Assembly (NCBI RefSeq): GCF_008935055.1
Contig: NZ_CP043028.1
Location: 1,521,901-1,585,900, forward strand
DNA: 64,000 nucleotides
DNA from: Pseudobutyrivibrio xylanivorans
GTDB lineage: Bacteria > Bacillota > Clostridia > Lachnospirales > Lachnospiraceae
Reading direction: 5' to 3'
A program made the position numbers and the translations under genes. Under the pieces are notes generated by a model. The model was not told the origin of the DNA. It saw only the letters and a program-made list of their open reading frames with translations, and did no database searches. Shown here piece after piece: positions 18,340-26,720 of this stretch; the stretch's first letter is position 1, and each line of letters begins with the position of its first letter.

Positions 18340-19530
18340 TTATCTTTTGATTAAAAGTCTTGAATACTGACCTGCAATCGCCTGCTGTCTTAGATTCTCC
18401 ACCATATCAAGTCGCTCCCAGCCAAAGTCCTGATCCTCACGACCAAAATGTCCATAGGCAGCTGACTTTAAAAATTGTGGGCGTCTAAGCTCCAGCTTCT
18501 TTATCATTCCCGCCACGGTGAAATCAAATGTCTTCTCCACAGCCTGTCTGATAATTTCAGAATCAATATGCTCCGTTCCAAAGGTTTCGATATTCACTGC
18601 CTCTGGCTGAATCTGTCCTATCGCATATGCGATACTCACTTCACACCTGTCTGCCAGGTTTGCTGCCACAATATTTTTTGCGACATATCTGGCCATGTAA
18701 GCAGCTGTTCTATCCACCTTTGTTGGGTCCTTTCCAGAAAAGGCTCCACCTCCATGTTTACCAACTCCACCATAGGTATCCACCATAATCTTACGTCCTG
18801 TAAGACCGGTATCGCCTAAAGGGCCGCCGATGATAAACCTTCCTGTTGGATTGATTAACACCTTTGTAGCAGGTGTCAGTCTGTCACCAAGAACTGGTAG
18901 TATAACCTCATCCATCAAGGTACTTTTTAAATAATCATAAGAAATTGAGGGGTAATGCTGAGCGCTAAGAACTACACTCGTCAAAAAATTCTCCCCGCTA
19001 ACATTGTCGTATCCCACAGTTACCTGGGCCTTTCCATCTGGATAAAGCCAGGGAACAATACCTTCTTTTCTAACCTGTGCCAATCGCTTGACCAGATTAT
19101 GTGCCGCATCAATTGTATACGGCATAAAATTTTTGGTTTCGTTGGTAGCGTACCCATACATAATTCCCTGATCGCCACCACCTATTTCCTCTGTCCCATC
19201 AGCCTTGTTTACACCAAGTGCAATATCAGCTGACTGAACATTGATATTTGTAAAAATCAAGCAACTGTTTCCATCGATTCCACTGGCCTCTGAATTATAT
19301 CCAATATCCAAAAGGATTTTTCTTGCGATGGCAGTCACATCAACCTGTGCTGATGTGGTAAGCTCACCTGCAATCATCAGAGTGTTCTTGGAAGCCATGG
19401 TTTCAATTGCAACGTGTGCCTTAGGGTCCTGACTTAGAACCGCATCTAAGATTCCATCTGAAATCTGGTCGCAGACCTTATCCGGATGCCCTTCGGTAAC
19501 GGATTCTGAGGTTACATAATGTTTACTCAC
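18340..19530 (-). CDS. metK: S-adenosylmethionine synthetase within the BMC operon
   Basis: 396 residues, full length. The motifs GHPDK, GGGDQGIMYGYA and GGGAFSGKD are present; the usual GAGDQG reads GGGDQG. It starts with GTG overlapping the stop of the response regulator gene by one base, so it is translationally linked to the regulatory pair. It makes SAM, the cosubstrate of the radical SAM activase in the same operon. Whether it is a second copy or the only metK cannot be told here. Confidence 0.93.
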   Translation of the reverse strand: MSKHYVTSESVTEGHPDKVCDQISDGILDAVLSQDPKAHVAIETMASKNTLMIAGELTTSAQVDVTAIARKILLDIGYNSEASGIDGNSCLIFTNINVQSADIALGVNKADGTEEIGGGDQGIMYGYATNETKNFMPYTIDAAHNLVKRLAQVRKEGIVPWLYPDGKAQVTVGYDNVSGENFLTSVVLSAQHYPSISYDYLKSTLMDEVILPVLGDRLTPATKVLINPTGRFIIGGPLGDTGLTGRKIMVDTYGGVGKHGGGAFSGKDPTKVDRTAAYMARYVAKNIVAANLADRCEVSIAYAIGQIQPEAVNIETFGTEHIDSEIIRQAVEKTFDFTVAGMIKKLELRRPQFLKSAAYGHFGREDQDFGWERLDMVENLRQQAIAGQYSRLLIKR

Positions 19531-20549
19531 TAAGCTGTACCTCTCTTCGCCTGCATTGACTTACGGTACTGCTGCACCGTTTTGTTTTCATATTTTTTGA
19601 ATACCTTGCTGAAATAATTACTCTCGTTGTATCCCAACTTGAAAGCAACCTCAGCCACGCTATCATTAGTCAGGTAAAAATATCCCTTTGCCAAATGCAT
19701 CTTTTTCAGGTGAAGATATTCCATCACTGAAACCTGAAACTGGCTTTTGAAAATTCTGCTTAAATATCCCTGGGATATAGAACAGCTTTCAATAATCTGA
19801 TTCAGGCCAATGTCGCTGTGAATATTTTCATCGATGTAAACAAACACATTTTGAAGCACTGGATATCTTCGAACTGCTTCTCTCTCATACACGTAGTTCA
19901 TAACCTTGAACAGCCACAGCTGTGCTATCATTGGCTCACTTATGAGACACTCATTAAGTGGGAATAGGCTTTCCACATCTGCAGTTCCATTATCATCAAC
20001 TATGCTTTGTGCAATAAGCCTCTGACCTACGTATCTGAAAATCTCTACCAGCTTCTCCTGATCATCACCATACTTTTTGTAGATTCTATTTATTGGCTCC
20101 TCTAATCCGTAGTAAACCTTTCTGAAATCTCCCTGAGATACCACCTCTTCAAAGGAATTAAGGTAATGGCTGATTGAGCCCTCCTTATCTCTCTTGTAGT
20201 TGGTAAGCAGCTCAGACAGGGCTGACATTGATAAAGGCTTAAGCAAATATTCCTTTATCTGAAGCTTTACTGCTTCCTTTGCCAGATTGAAATTCTTGTA
20301 GGCACTAAGCAGATAGATTGTAGTCTCTTTATCCTTTTCACGGATAAGCTTTGCCACATCAAGACCTGTTAAGCCTGGCATCAATATATCCATAAAAATA
20401 ATATCCGGATGAGTCTTTTCATAAACCTTGACTGCCTCGGTTCCTGTAGCTGCCTCGCCACAGACCTCGAAGCCATCCATTTTGTTTATCATGACGTTTA
20501 ATGCTCTTCGCATTATCGAATCATCATCCACGATTAGAATCTGGTACAT
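19530..20549 (-). CDS. AraC-type response regulator of the BMC locus
   Basis: 339 residues. The N-terminal receiver has the acidic pocket DDD at 8-10, phosphoacceptor D54 (FMDILMPG) and K104, all intact. The C-terminal ~100 residues are an AraC HTH domain (SISQGYLSRIFKSQF, then SVAEVAFKLGYNESNYFSKVFKKY). A helical linker connects them. It overlaps the sensor gene by 26 nt. It probably activates the BMC operon through the bipartite sites at 30290-30360 (inference). Confidence 0.9.
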   Translation of the reverse strand: MYQILIVDDDSIMRRALNVMINKMDGFEVCGEAATGTEAVKVYEKTHPDIIFMDILMPGLTGLDVAKLIREKDKETTIYLLSAYKNFNLAKEAVKLQIKEYLLKPLSMSALSELLTNYKRDKEGSISHYLNSFEEVVSQGDFRKVYYGLEEPINRIYKKYGDDQEKLVEIFRYVGQRLIAQSIVDDNGTADVESLFPLNECLISEPMIAQLWLFKVMNYVYEREAVRRYPVLQNVFVYIDENIHSDIGLNQIIESCSISQGYLSRIFKSQFQVSVMEYLHLKKMHLAKGYFYLTNDSVAEVAFKLGYNESNYFSKVFKKYENKTVQQYRKSMQAKRGTA

Positions 20550-21864
20550 CAGTAATTACCCCTTCATCAAAATATCTTGGATATCTAATGCAAACTCTTC
20601 TGCCCTCGTTCTCCACTACCTCAGTAACTACATCATATTCCTTGCCAAAAAGTAGTCTCATACGCTTGCTGGCTGTTTCAATACTCTGCAAGATACCATC
20701 ACTATAAATACCATTATCAAAATGTCCATAAAACTTTTCCAGCTGCTCATTGTTAAGGCCTGGGCCGTCGTCATCAATGTAGATAACAACCTCATCGTCC
20801 ATATACTGGACTGAAACCTTAACTGTGCCGCCGTTTTCCTTCAAAGCCACTCCATGCTCCACCGCCTGATGTACGAAGGCTTGTAAAGTGTTGGATGGGA
20901 TTCTCTGAAGTCTAAGCTTTTCTGGAACCTCAATTGTATAATTTAATCTGTCCTCGTAACGCAGCTTTTGAATCGTGAGATAACGCTCAACATTATCCAG
21001 CTCTTCCATCAATGACCAGAAATTATTCTTCACGTTCATCAATGATTTAATGTACTCAATACAAACAATGAGTGCTGCATTGGTTTCGGTTGCATTTTCG
21101 ATTATTGAAAGATTTGCAATGGATGTGAGAGTGTTTAAAACAAAGCGGGAGTTATTATTGTTCTCCATGCTTGCCAACTGCATCTCACGCTGACGCTTTT
21201 GATAACGAAGACTTTGAATCTCTCTTTCTAGAGCTTCTATCTTTCCCCTGTCTGACTTTGGCCCCTCCAGCTTTGACAATTCATACTCAGTCATCTGATT
21301 GATTATCATCGCTGCCAAATCAGCTACATTGCAAAATTGCTCGTAGGAAAGAGCAGTAGCTTTTTTTCTAAGATTAAGATCGATTCCGCTGGATTCTAAA
21401 AGCTCTGGTTGTCCAAGAATATTTTCCAATCGAACTATGCTGTCAGGTGCATCCTCGCACCATACCTGACCACCAATAAATCCACCAAGATAATGTCCCC
21501 TCACTATCAGTGGAATTGCGATTTCCAAAAGCCCGCATGGACAAAAGTAAATGCTTGGCTTTTTGGTAATGGTAGCCTGTACAGCACCGTACGCATCTGA
21601 CGACCAGCACCCCTGCTCGGTCAATTTGTTCTCACGAACGCAGTGACAAAACTCCGTAAAATAAGTGGACTCTGTAACTGGTTGCCCCTTGAAATCAACC
21701 GTCACAAATGCCAGTCCCGTCACCTTGGAAATTCGTTCCTGGATTGCCTCAAGCTTCTCCTTTCCGAAAAGATGGACGATGTCAAAATTCTTGAGACTGA
21801 TTTCAACATCACTGATGTCCTCAGTCTCAGGATTTTGAGCCCCCTGCATATTCAATTTGTTCAT
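20524..21864 (-). CDS. PocR-domain sensor, degenerate LytS/YesM-type histidine kinase
   Basis: 446 residues, no TM helices. Residues ~25-195 form a PocR ligand domain with its cysteine pattern (FCHCVR, GCWSSD, FCPCGLLEIAIP, GGQ), known from propanediol-responsive regulators. A coiled coil (205-235) and a YesM-like kinase core follow. The H-box reads NNNNSRFVLNTLTSI, with R240 in place of the phosphoacceptor His. The N-box reads VHQAVEHG, with Q333 in place of Asn. The DDDGPGL loop remains. It probably senses the diol but may not autophosphorylate. Confidence 0.82.
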   Translation of the reverse strand: MNKLNMQGAQNPETEDISDVEISLKNFDIVHLFGKEKLEAIQERISKVTGLAFVTVDFKGQPVTESTYFTEFCHCVRENKLTEQGCWSSDAYGAVQATITKKPSIYFCPCGLLEIAIPLIVRGHYLGGFIGGQVWCEDAPDSIVRLENILGQPELLESSGIDLNLRKKATALSYEQFCNVADLAAMIINQMTEYELSKLEGPKSDRGKIEALEREIQSLRYQKRQREMQLASMENNNNSRFVLNTLTSIANLSIIENATETNAALIVCIEYIKSLMNVKNNFWSLMEELDNVERYLTIQKLRYEDRLNYTIEVPEKLRLQRIPSNTLQAFVHQAVEHGVALKENGGTVKVSVQYMDDEVVIYIDDDGPGLNNEQLEKFYGHFDNGIYSDGILQSIETASKRMRLLFGKEYDVVTEVVENEGRRVCIRYPRYFDEGVITDVPDSNRG

Positions 21865-21943
21865 TACACCTTCCCCCTAACCAATACTAGTATATTGATT
21901 ATAGCATTCTGAACAAATTTCTTTCAATGTGGAGTTTCCATTT

Positions 21944-23260
21944 TCATCGTATTGAAAAGCCATTAGTCAGCATACATTTCCTTCGCCTTGTAAAGTGCCT
22001 TGCTGTAAGAACTCCCTCTCCTGTAGCGTTTGCGACTGTAAGTGCAAAGCTGCTATTTGGAATAAGTAATCCCACTCCTGCAATGCCTGGACCATTCTTT
22101 ACAAAAATTGCCGTCTGGAGTTTCCTTGCCGCCTCGTTTAGTCTTTGAATTGAAGTTGAATGAAGCACTGCTGCATACTTATATCTCTGTTCGATATCAA
22201 GCATCATCTGCAGGCCTGTTTCATAATCAGCTGCGTAAACAAGTGGTAAAACTGGTACCCTCATTTCATTTATTACAAATGGATGCTGAGGAATTGTTTC
22301 AACCACTATAAGTTTTACTCCTGCCTGATGAGGAATCTCTGCCCCATCTAGAATTTCATCAGCTGACCTTCCAATCCATTTTCTTCGAGGCTTCAAATCC
22401 TCTCTTAAGAGGAGTCCGGAAAGCCTAAGCATTTGCTCCTGGTCCCTAATCACTACAGCATTATTTTTTACGAATCCAGCTTCCAGCTCATGAACAATTT
22501 TATCAACTGCTATGACTGTCTTTTCTGCTGCGTGAATAAGATTATTATCGAAGGATGCACTACTAACAATATCAAAGGCTGCTTTATCGATATCTGCGGT
22601 TTCATCTACAAGGACGACTGAATTGGATCCCCCCTCTCCAATCACCTTTTTACCACAGGCCATGGCCCCCTTTGTGGCAGCCTCACCTGCGCTGCAAACT
22701 ATCATGTCAATATCCGGATGATGCATAACCTCCTGTATCATACTGATGTTACTCTCATCCAAGGATACAACCAGATTGTCTATTCCACAGACCTCGGTAA
22801 TTGCATTGCTAATCAGGCTCGTTACAAAATTTGACGTCTTTACGGCTCTTGGGCTTGGACAAATGAAAACCGAATTACCTGCTGCTAAAAGTCCAATCAC
22901 ATGACTGATAACTGATGCTGCAGGGCTTGTAACAGGTTCCACTGTACATACCACTCCAAAGGCACTCAGCTCATATAATATCATTCCCCTGTCACCGGTT
23001 TTAACCTCTGTGATAAGGTCCTCCAGTCCTGGGGTCTTATTGATAGCTGCCTGAAGCTTTTGCTTCTTGTCGTGAAGGTTGCCCATGCCGGTTTCCTCTA
23101 CAGCCAATGTTGCAATCAAATCAATGTTTTGGTTAAGGGATTTTCTGATGGCATCGATGATTTCTTCTCTATCCTCAAGGGATAAATTGGAGTATCTCTC
23201 ATAGGCCATCCTCACCGAATAAATCGCATTATTGACTGATGAAAAAATTCCAACTTCCAT
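21944..23260 (-). CDS. Aldehyde-dehydrogenase-like protein without catalytic Cys
   Basis: 438 residues, clearly related along its length to the PduP of the same operon. At the catalytic position it reads SFDNNLIHAAEK, with H243 replacing the cysteine of SFDNNVPCIAEK. It also begins about 35 residues later than PduP and so lacks the N-terminal encapsulation helix. The rest is well kept (LAVEETGMG, GEGGSNSVVLVDE). It sits between eutN and the sensor gene. Likely a non-catalytic paralogue, perhaps structural, regulatory or substrate-binding. Start chosen at ATG 23260 behind GGTGAG. Confidence 0.85.
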   Translation of the reverse strand: MEVGIFSSVNNAIYSVRMAYERYSNLSLEDREEIIDAIRKSLNQNIDLIATLAVEETGMGNLHDKKQKLQAAINKTPGLEDLITEVKTGDRGMILYELSAFGVVCTVEPVTSPAASVISHVIGLLAAGNSVFICPSPRAVKTSNFVTSLISNAITEVCGIDNLVVSLDESNISMIQEVMHHPDIDMIVCSAGEAATKGAMACGKKVIGEGGSNSVVLVDETADIDKAAFDIVSSASFDNNLIHAAEKTVIAVDKIVHELEAGFVKNNAVVIRDQEQMLRLSGLLLREDLKPRRKWIGRSADEILDGAEIPHQAGVKLIVVETIPQHPFVINEMRVPVLPLVYAADYETGLQMMLDIEQRYKYAAVLHSTSIQRLNEAARKLQTAIFVKNGPGIAGVGLLIPNSSFALTVANATGEGVLTARHFTRRRKCMLTNGFSIR

Positions 23261-23270
23261 ATTCTCACCT

Positions 23271-23543
23271 TTATGCCCCTGATGTATCAATGCTATCGAT
23301 TATTCCGATAACAGCCATATCGATGGTTTTGTTACGCTTGTTTTCCTCTACTCGAGTAGAAGAGCCTGTGGCACAGAGCACAAACTCGCCTATGCCACAG
23401 CCTACATAATCAACCGCAACTCTCTCCGGTTCGATATAGTTCCCCTCGGCATCCACTCTTCGAACAATCATCAGCTTAGTGCCTTCTAGCGATTCATCTT
23501 TTCTGGTTGCTACCACATTTCCGATTACTTTTGCTAAAATCAT
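23271..23543 (-). CDS. eutN: EutN/CcmL-type BMC-P pentamer (shell vertex)
   Basis: 90 residues, normal length. MILAKVIGNVVATRKDESLEG at the start and the DYVGCGIGEFVLCATGSS segment are the typical OB-fold shell-vertex signature. Pentamers cap the vertices of the shell. It lies 3 nt after the preceding BMC-H gene and just ahead of the Cys-less aldehyde dehydrogenase-like gene. Confidence 0.92.
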   Translation of the reverse strand: MILAKVIGNVVATRKDESLEGTKLMIVRRVDAEGNYIEPERVAVDYVGCGIGEFVLCATGSSTRVEENKRNKTIDMAVIGIIDSIDTSGA

Positions 23544-23546
23544 TCG

Positions 23547-24041
23547 CTACTTAGTTCCTTTCTTCTTGGATGTCTTTGTCGTTGTTTTCTTAGGGGTCTG
23601 AGTTTTTGTTTCTTTTTTAGGTTCAGGTTTAGGCTCAGGTTTTGGTTCAGCCTTTACCTCTGCCTTTACCTCAGGTTTTGGTTCTGGCTTTACTTCTTCC
23701 TTTACCTCTTTTTTAACCTCTTCCTTGTATGTTTTGTTGTAGCCATTTGCACGTTGATACGGAACCTTCGGATTACAAAACACCGCTGCCATGCCATCTG
23801 CAGGTCTCGCGATGACAGATGCACTCACGAAATTTCCATATTTAATTCCAGCTGCTTTCGCTGCATCCACCGCTGCTTTAACAGCGCCAACATCACCAAC
23901 AATCTTTATTGTCATGTAACCGCCACCTCGTGTATTCTCCATTTCTAGGAGCTTTACATTGGCAGCCTTTACCATTACATCCGCTACTTCAATGGCTGTT
24001 GAGATGCCTACTGTCTCCACAAGGCCTAATGCCTCTTGCAT
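23547..24041 (-). CDS. BMC-H shell protein with charged C-terminal tail
   Basis: 164 residues. The first ~95 residues are a BMC domain ([40 protein letters not shown]). From ~110 to the end is a low-complexity tail built from EVK / EPKP / EVKAE units and finishing in a Lys/Thr-rich end (KKTTTKTSKKKGTK). Such tails on BMC-H proteins may face outside the shell or bind cargo or cytoplasmic partners (inference). It differs from the compact BMC-H two genes upstream. Confidence 0.9.
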   Translation of the reverse strand: MQEALGLVETVGISTAIEVADVMVKAANVKLLEMENTRGGGYMTIKIVGDVGAVKAAVDAAKAAGIKYGNFVSASVIARPADGMAAVFCNPKVPYQRANGYNKTYKEEVKKEVKEEVKPEPKPEVKAEVKAEPKPEPKPEPKKETKTQTPKKTTTKTSKKKGTK

Positions 24042-24045
24042 ATTT

Positions 24046-24588
24046 TCACCTCTTTTCCGTATCCGAATCTAATTGAATTTCGATTCCAAATTCCAAAAGT
24101 GTCCGGATATAACTCAGTATTTTTTGCCGATAGCCTTCAGGCTCGAAGCCGGTGAATTTTGATAATCCCCCCTTCGAGACCTTCACGCTAACACCTTCCT
24201 CAAAGGCTTTTTGAATAAGCATAACCTCATATGTATCCGGAATACACAAGGCGCATTTAGACAAAATATCTCGTGGCATAACTGGGAAGATGATGCTTTC
24301 GTAATCCAGAGGGCTGTCGAGAGCCTCCTGAGGAGTTATCACTCTGTCAGCCGTCTGGCAAATTACTTTTCCGATTTTTTCAACCTCCAGTTTTTCTGGT
24401 GTCACCACCACTGTAGTACTCACATTTTTGTTTTCCTTCAGTGATTTAAGAACGGTTGAAAATCGATCAGTATCATACCCAGATAAGACCACCAAAACAT
24501 TTTTCTTCGGTGCTTCAACAGTCAGCTCTAAAGTAAGCTCCATGACCCGCTCTACCAGTTTTCTCAACTGTATTTCAGTCAACTCCAT
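24046..24588 (-). CDS. BMC-associated flavoprotein-like protein
   Basis: 180 residues. The N-terminal helix (LTEIQLRKLVERVMELTLEL) resembles encapsulation peptides. The rest looks like a Rossmann-type flavoprotein of the phosphopantothenoylcysteine-decarboxylase group: VLVVLSGYDTDRF strand-loop at the start, then IIFPVMPRDILSKCALCIPDT, comparable to the FMN-binding TLAKIALGIADN loop. Enzyme activity is unknown. It lies between the two BMC-H genes, so it is likely cargo or an assembly factor. Confidence 0.6.
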   Translation of the reverse strand: MELTEIQLRKLVERVMELTLELTVEAPKKNVLVVLSGYDTDRFSTVLKSLKENKNVSTTVVVTPEKLEVEKIGKVICQTADRVITPQEALDSPLDYESIIFPVMPRDILSKCALCIPDTYEVMLIQKAFEEGVSVKVSKGGLSKFTGFEPEGYRQKILSYIRTLLEFGIEIQLDSDTEKR

Positions 24589-24602
24589 GCGCCACCTCTA
24601 GT

Positions 24603-24884
24603 CTATGCAAGTGCCTTTGGGATAATCTTCTCTGTATCCATGTGTGGACGTGGAATAACGTGGATAGAAACAACCTCACCAACAGCTCTAGCTGCTGCTG
24701 CGCCTGCGTCTGTAGCTGCCTTAACAGCTCCAACATCGCCACGTACCATAACTGTTACAAGACCAGATCCGATTTTCTCATAGCCAACAAGTGAAACATT
24801 TGCTGCCTTTACCATTGCATCAGCTGCTTCGATTGCGCCTACTAAACCTCTTGTCTCAACCATTCCTAATGCATCTGCATTCAT
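24603..24884 (-). CDS. Canonical BMC-H hexameric shell protein, PduA/EutM type
   Basis: 93 residues, a single BMC domain. It has the typical opening [20 protein letters not shown], the edge lysine region VKAANV, the pore loop YEKIGSG and the closing HVIPRPH. Probably the main facet protein. AAGGAGG precedes the start. Confidence 0.95.
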   Translation of the reverse strand: MNADALGMVETRGLVGAIEAADAMVKAANVSLVGYEKIGSGLVTVMVRGDVGAVKAATDAGAAAARAVGEVVSIHVIPRPHMDTEKIIPKALA

Positions 24885-24922
24885 AGAAATACCTCCTTGA
24901 AAAAATTAAAAGTTAATAGATA

Positions 24923-25723
24923 TTAAATGTATGGCTCTGTAGTAGACTTTGGTTCGTCACCAAGAGAGCCAAGGAGCTTCTTACCAACCTCGATTGCAGC
25001 ACGTACTGCCTGACGAACTGCACCAGAGTCACCTGTAAATGTAAGAATAACCTCGTTTGAGAAGCTTGTTCCACCATTGCCTGGTGAAGAGTAGCCGATA
25101 ACCTCTACATTAGCTGCCTTAACAGCTGTATCTGCAAGAACTGTACCGATAGCAGCAGGTCCTGCGCAGGTCATGCCCCAAGCTTTTCCAAGAGTTGCGC
25201 CCATTGCCTTCTCAAGACAATAGCTAGCTCTTGCTGTGTACTGGAACTCAAGGTGTCCAGCTTCATTTCCGTATACATCTCCGAAATACTTTGGAAGAAC
25301 ATTGAGTGCGATTTCAACAGCTCTTCTTGCATCAGAAACATCCTCTGCTCCGATAAGAATTAATGAACCGTGTCCAGCGCCACCCTTTGTATCTCTAGGA
25401 AGCTCAACAGAAATAACTTCTGTATTTGTAGCCTTTACAGCTTCATCAACAGCCATAATCTGTGGACCTGCTCCAGTACGTCCACCAATAATTCCGATTG
25501 AACGGAATTTACCAAGTTTCATAACATCTGAAAGCATTGGATCAACGCTTGCAATTACGAGACCGATTGTATCTCCGATTGCAGTTCCAACAAATTCTGT
25601 CAGACCTACACCGTCGCAAGCACAGTCACAAGTCGGAGTTGTAGATGACGCGCTGGCACTCTTGCTAGCTGCCAATTCATCAGAGACTTGCTTCATCACT
25701 TTCTCGATTAAATCCTGATTCAT
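24923..25723 (-). CDS. pduB: BMC-T trimeric shell protein, PduB-like
   Basis: 266 residues: an N-terminal extension (1-40, with an amphipathic helix and a Cys-rich CDCACD) and two permuted BMC domains. The sequence FVGTAIGDTIGLVIASVD and the internal repeat near AMGATLGKAWG match the PduB/EtuB kind of trimer. Such proteins form gated pores for larger metabolites, and the N-terminus is known to attach the core to the shell in Pdu. It lies downstream of the activase gene. Confidence 0.9.
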   Translation of the reverse strand: MNQDLIEKVMKQVSDELAASKSASASSTTPTCDCACDGVGLTEFVGTAIGDTIGLVIASVDPMLSDVMKLGKFRSIGIIGGRTGAGPQIMAVDEAVKATNTEVISVELPRDTKGGAGHGSLILIGAEDVSDARRAVEIALNVLPKYFGDVYGNEAGHLEFQYTARASYCLEKAMGATLGKAWGMTCAGPAAIGTVLADTAVKAANVEVIGYSSPGNGGTSFSNEVILTFTGDSGAVRQAVRAAIEVGKKLLGSLGDEPKSTTEPYI

Positions 25724-25775
25724 TTTTTCCCTCCATTCTTTTCATTTATAACTAATGAATAGTCATATTTTTTCA

Positions 25776-26696
25776 TCAACCAACCTTGCATGGAATACCG
25801 GTTCGTTCAACCTGTTCTCTAAGGACGTTGATATCGTCCCTATTCATCATTTGCAGTCCGTGAAGCTTATAATCACGTCCCAGCATCTTATATTTGTTTT
25901 CTCCCATGGAATGATATGGCAAAAGATTTATTCCCATCAGATTCTGCTGATTAAGAGTCTTTGCAAACTCGGCAATCTTCAGGATATCCTCTTTTTTTTC
26001 ATTTACCCCAGGTATTACAGGTACACGAACCATAATGTTTGTGATTTCAGAAATAAGCTTTACATTCTTTAGAATCTTCTCATTTGGCACACCTGTGAAT
26101 TCCTCATGGGTTTTGGAATCCATCGATTTCACATCTGTAAGAGATAAATCTACATGAGGTAAAACCTTTTTGATAATCTCTTCATCTGCAAACCCAGTTG
26201 TTTCAATGGCTGTATTCCAGCCCTGGGCGTGTGCCGCTTTCAAAAGCTCCAAGGTAAACTCATGCTGAACTAAAGGCTCGCCTCCTGATATGGTAAGGCC
26301 ACCACCTGATCTTCTATATTGGCTTCCATCCTTTTTCAGCTCCCTGATAACCTCTTCCACGGTCATCTTTTTGCCCTTCATTACAAGGGCACCAGCTGGA
26401 CAGGCGATTGAGCATTCTCCGCAACCTATACATTTTGTTCTGTCAATCAGCCCCTTATTGTTTGGACTGATTGCCCCCTGCTTGCACACAGTTTTGCATA
26501 TTCCACAGTGAATGCATTCCAAATCATTGAACATCACAACTGGTCTCAAAAGCTGCGATTCAGGATTTGCACACCACTGACATCTCAGTGGACATCCATT
26601 CAAGAAAACTATGGTTCTTATTCCCGGGCCATCGTTTACAGAAAAGCGCTGGATATCAAACACCAGCCCTTCCTGGGCGTAATTAACTGGCTCCAT
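25776..26696 (-). CDS. Glycyl radical enzyme activase (radical SAM)
   Basis: 306 residues. The radical SAM cluster motif is CPLRCQWC (C35, C39, C42). The inserted ferredoxin domain has two [4Fe-4S] motifs (C61, C64, C67, C71 and C89, C92, C95, C99). The SAM-binding ISGGEPL follows. It abstracts hydrogen from the glycine of the neighbouring dehydratase, using SAM and low-potential electrons. GGAG precedes the start and the gap to the dehydratase gene is 24 nt. Confidence 0.95.
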   Translation of the reverse strand: MEPVNYAQEGLVFDIQRFSVNDGPGIRTIVFLNGCPLRCQWCANPESQLLRPVVMFNDLECIHCGICKTVCKQGAISPNNKGLIDRTKCIGCGECSIACPAGALVMKGKKMTVEEVIRELKKDGSQYRRSGGGLTISGGEPLVQHEFTLELLKAAHAQGWNTAIETTGFADEEIIKKVLPHVDLSLTDVKSMDSKTHEEFTGVPNEKILKNVKLISEITNIMVRVPVIPGVNEKKEDILKIAEFAKTLNQQNLMGINLLPYHSMGENKYKMLGRDYKLHGLQMMNRDDINVLREQVERTGIPCKVG

Positions 26697-26720
26697 AACA
26701 ATTTCTCCTATCTGCAGATA

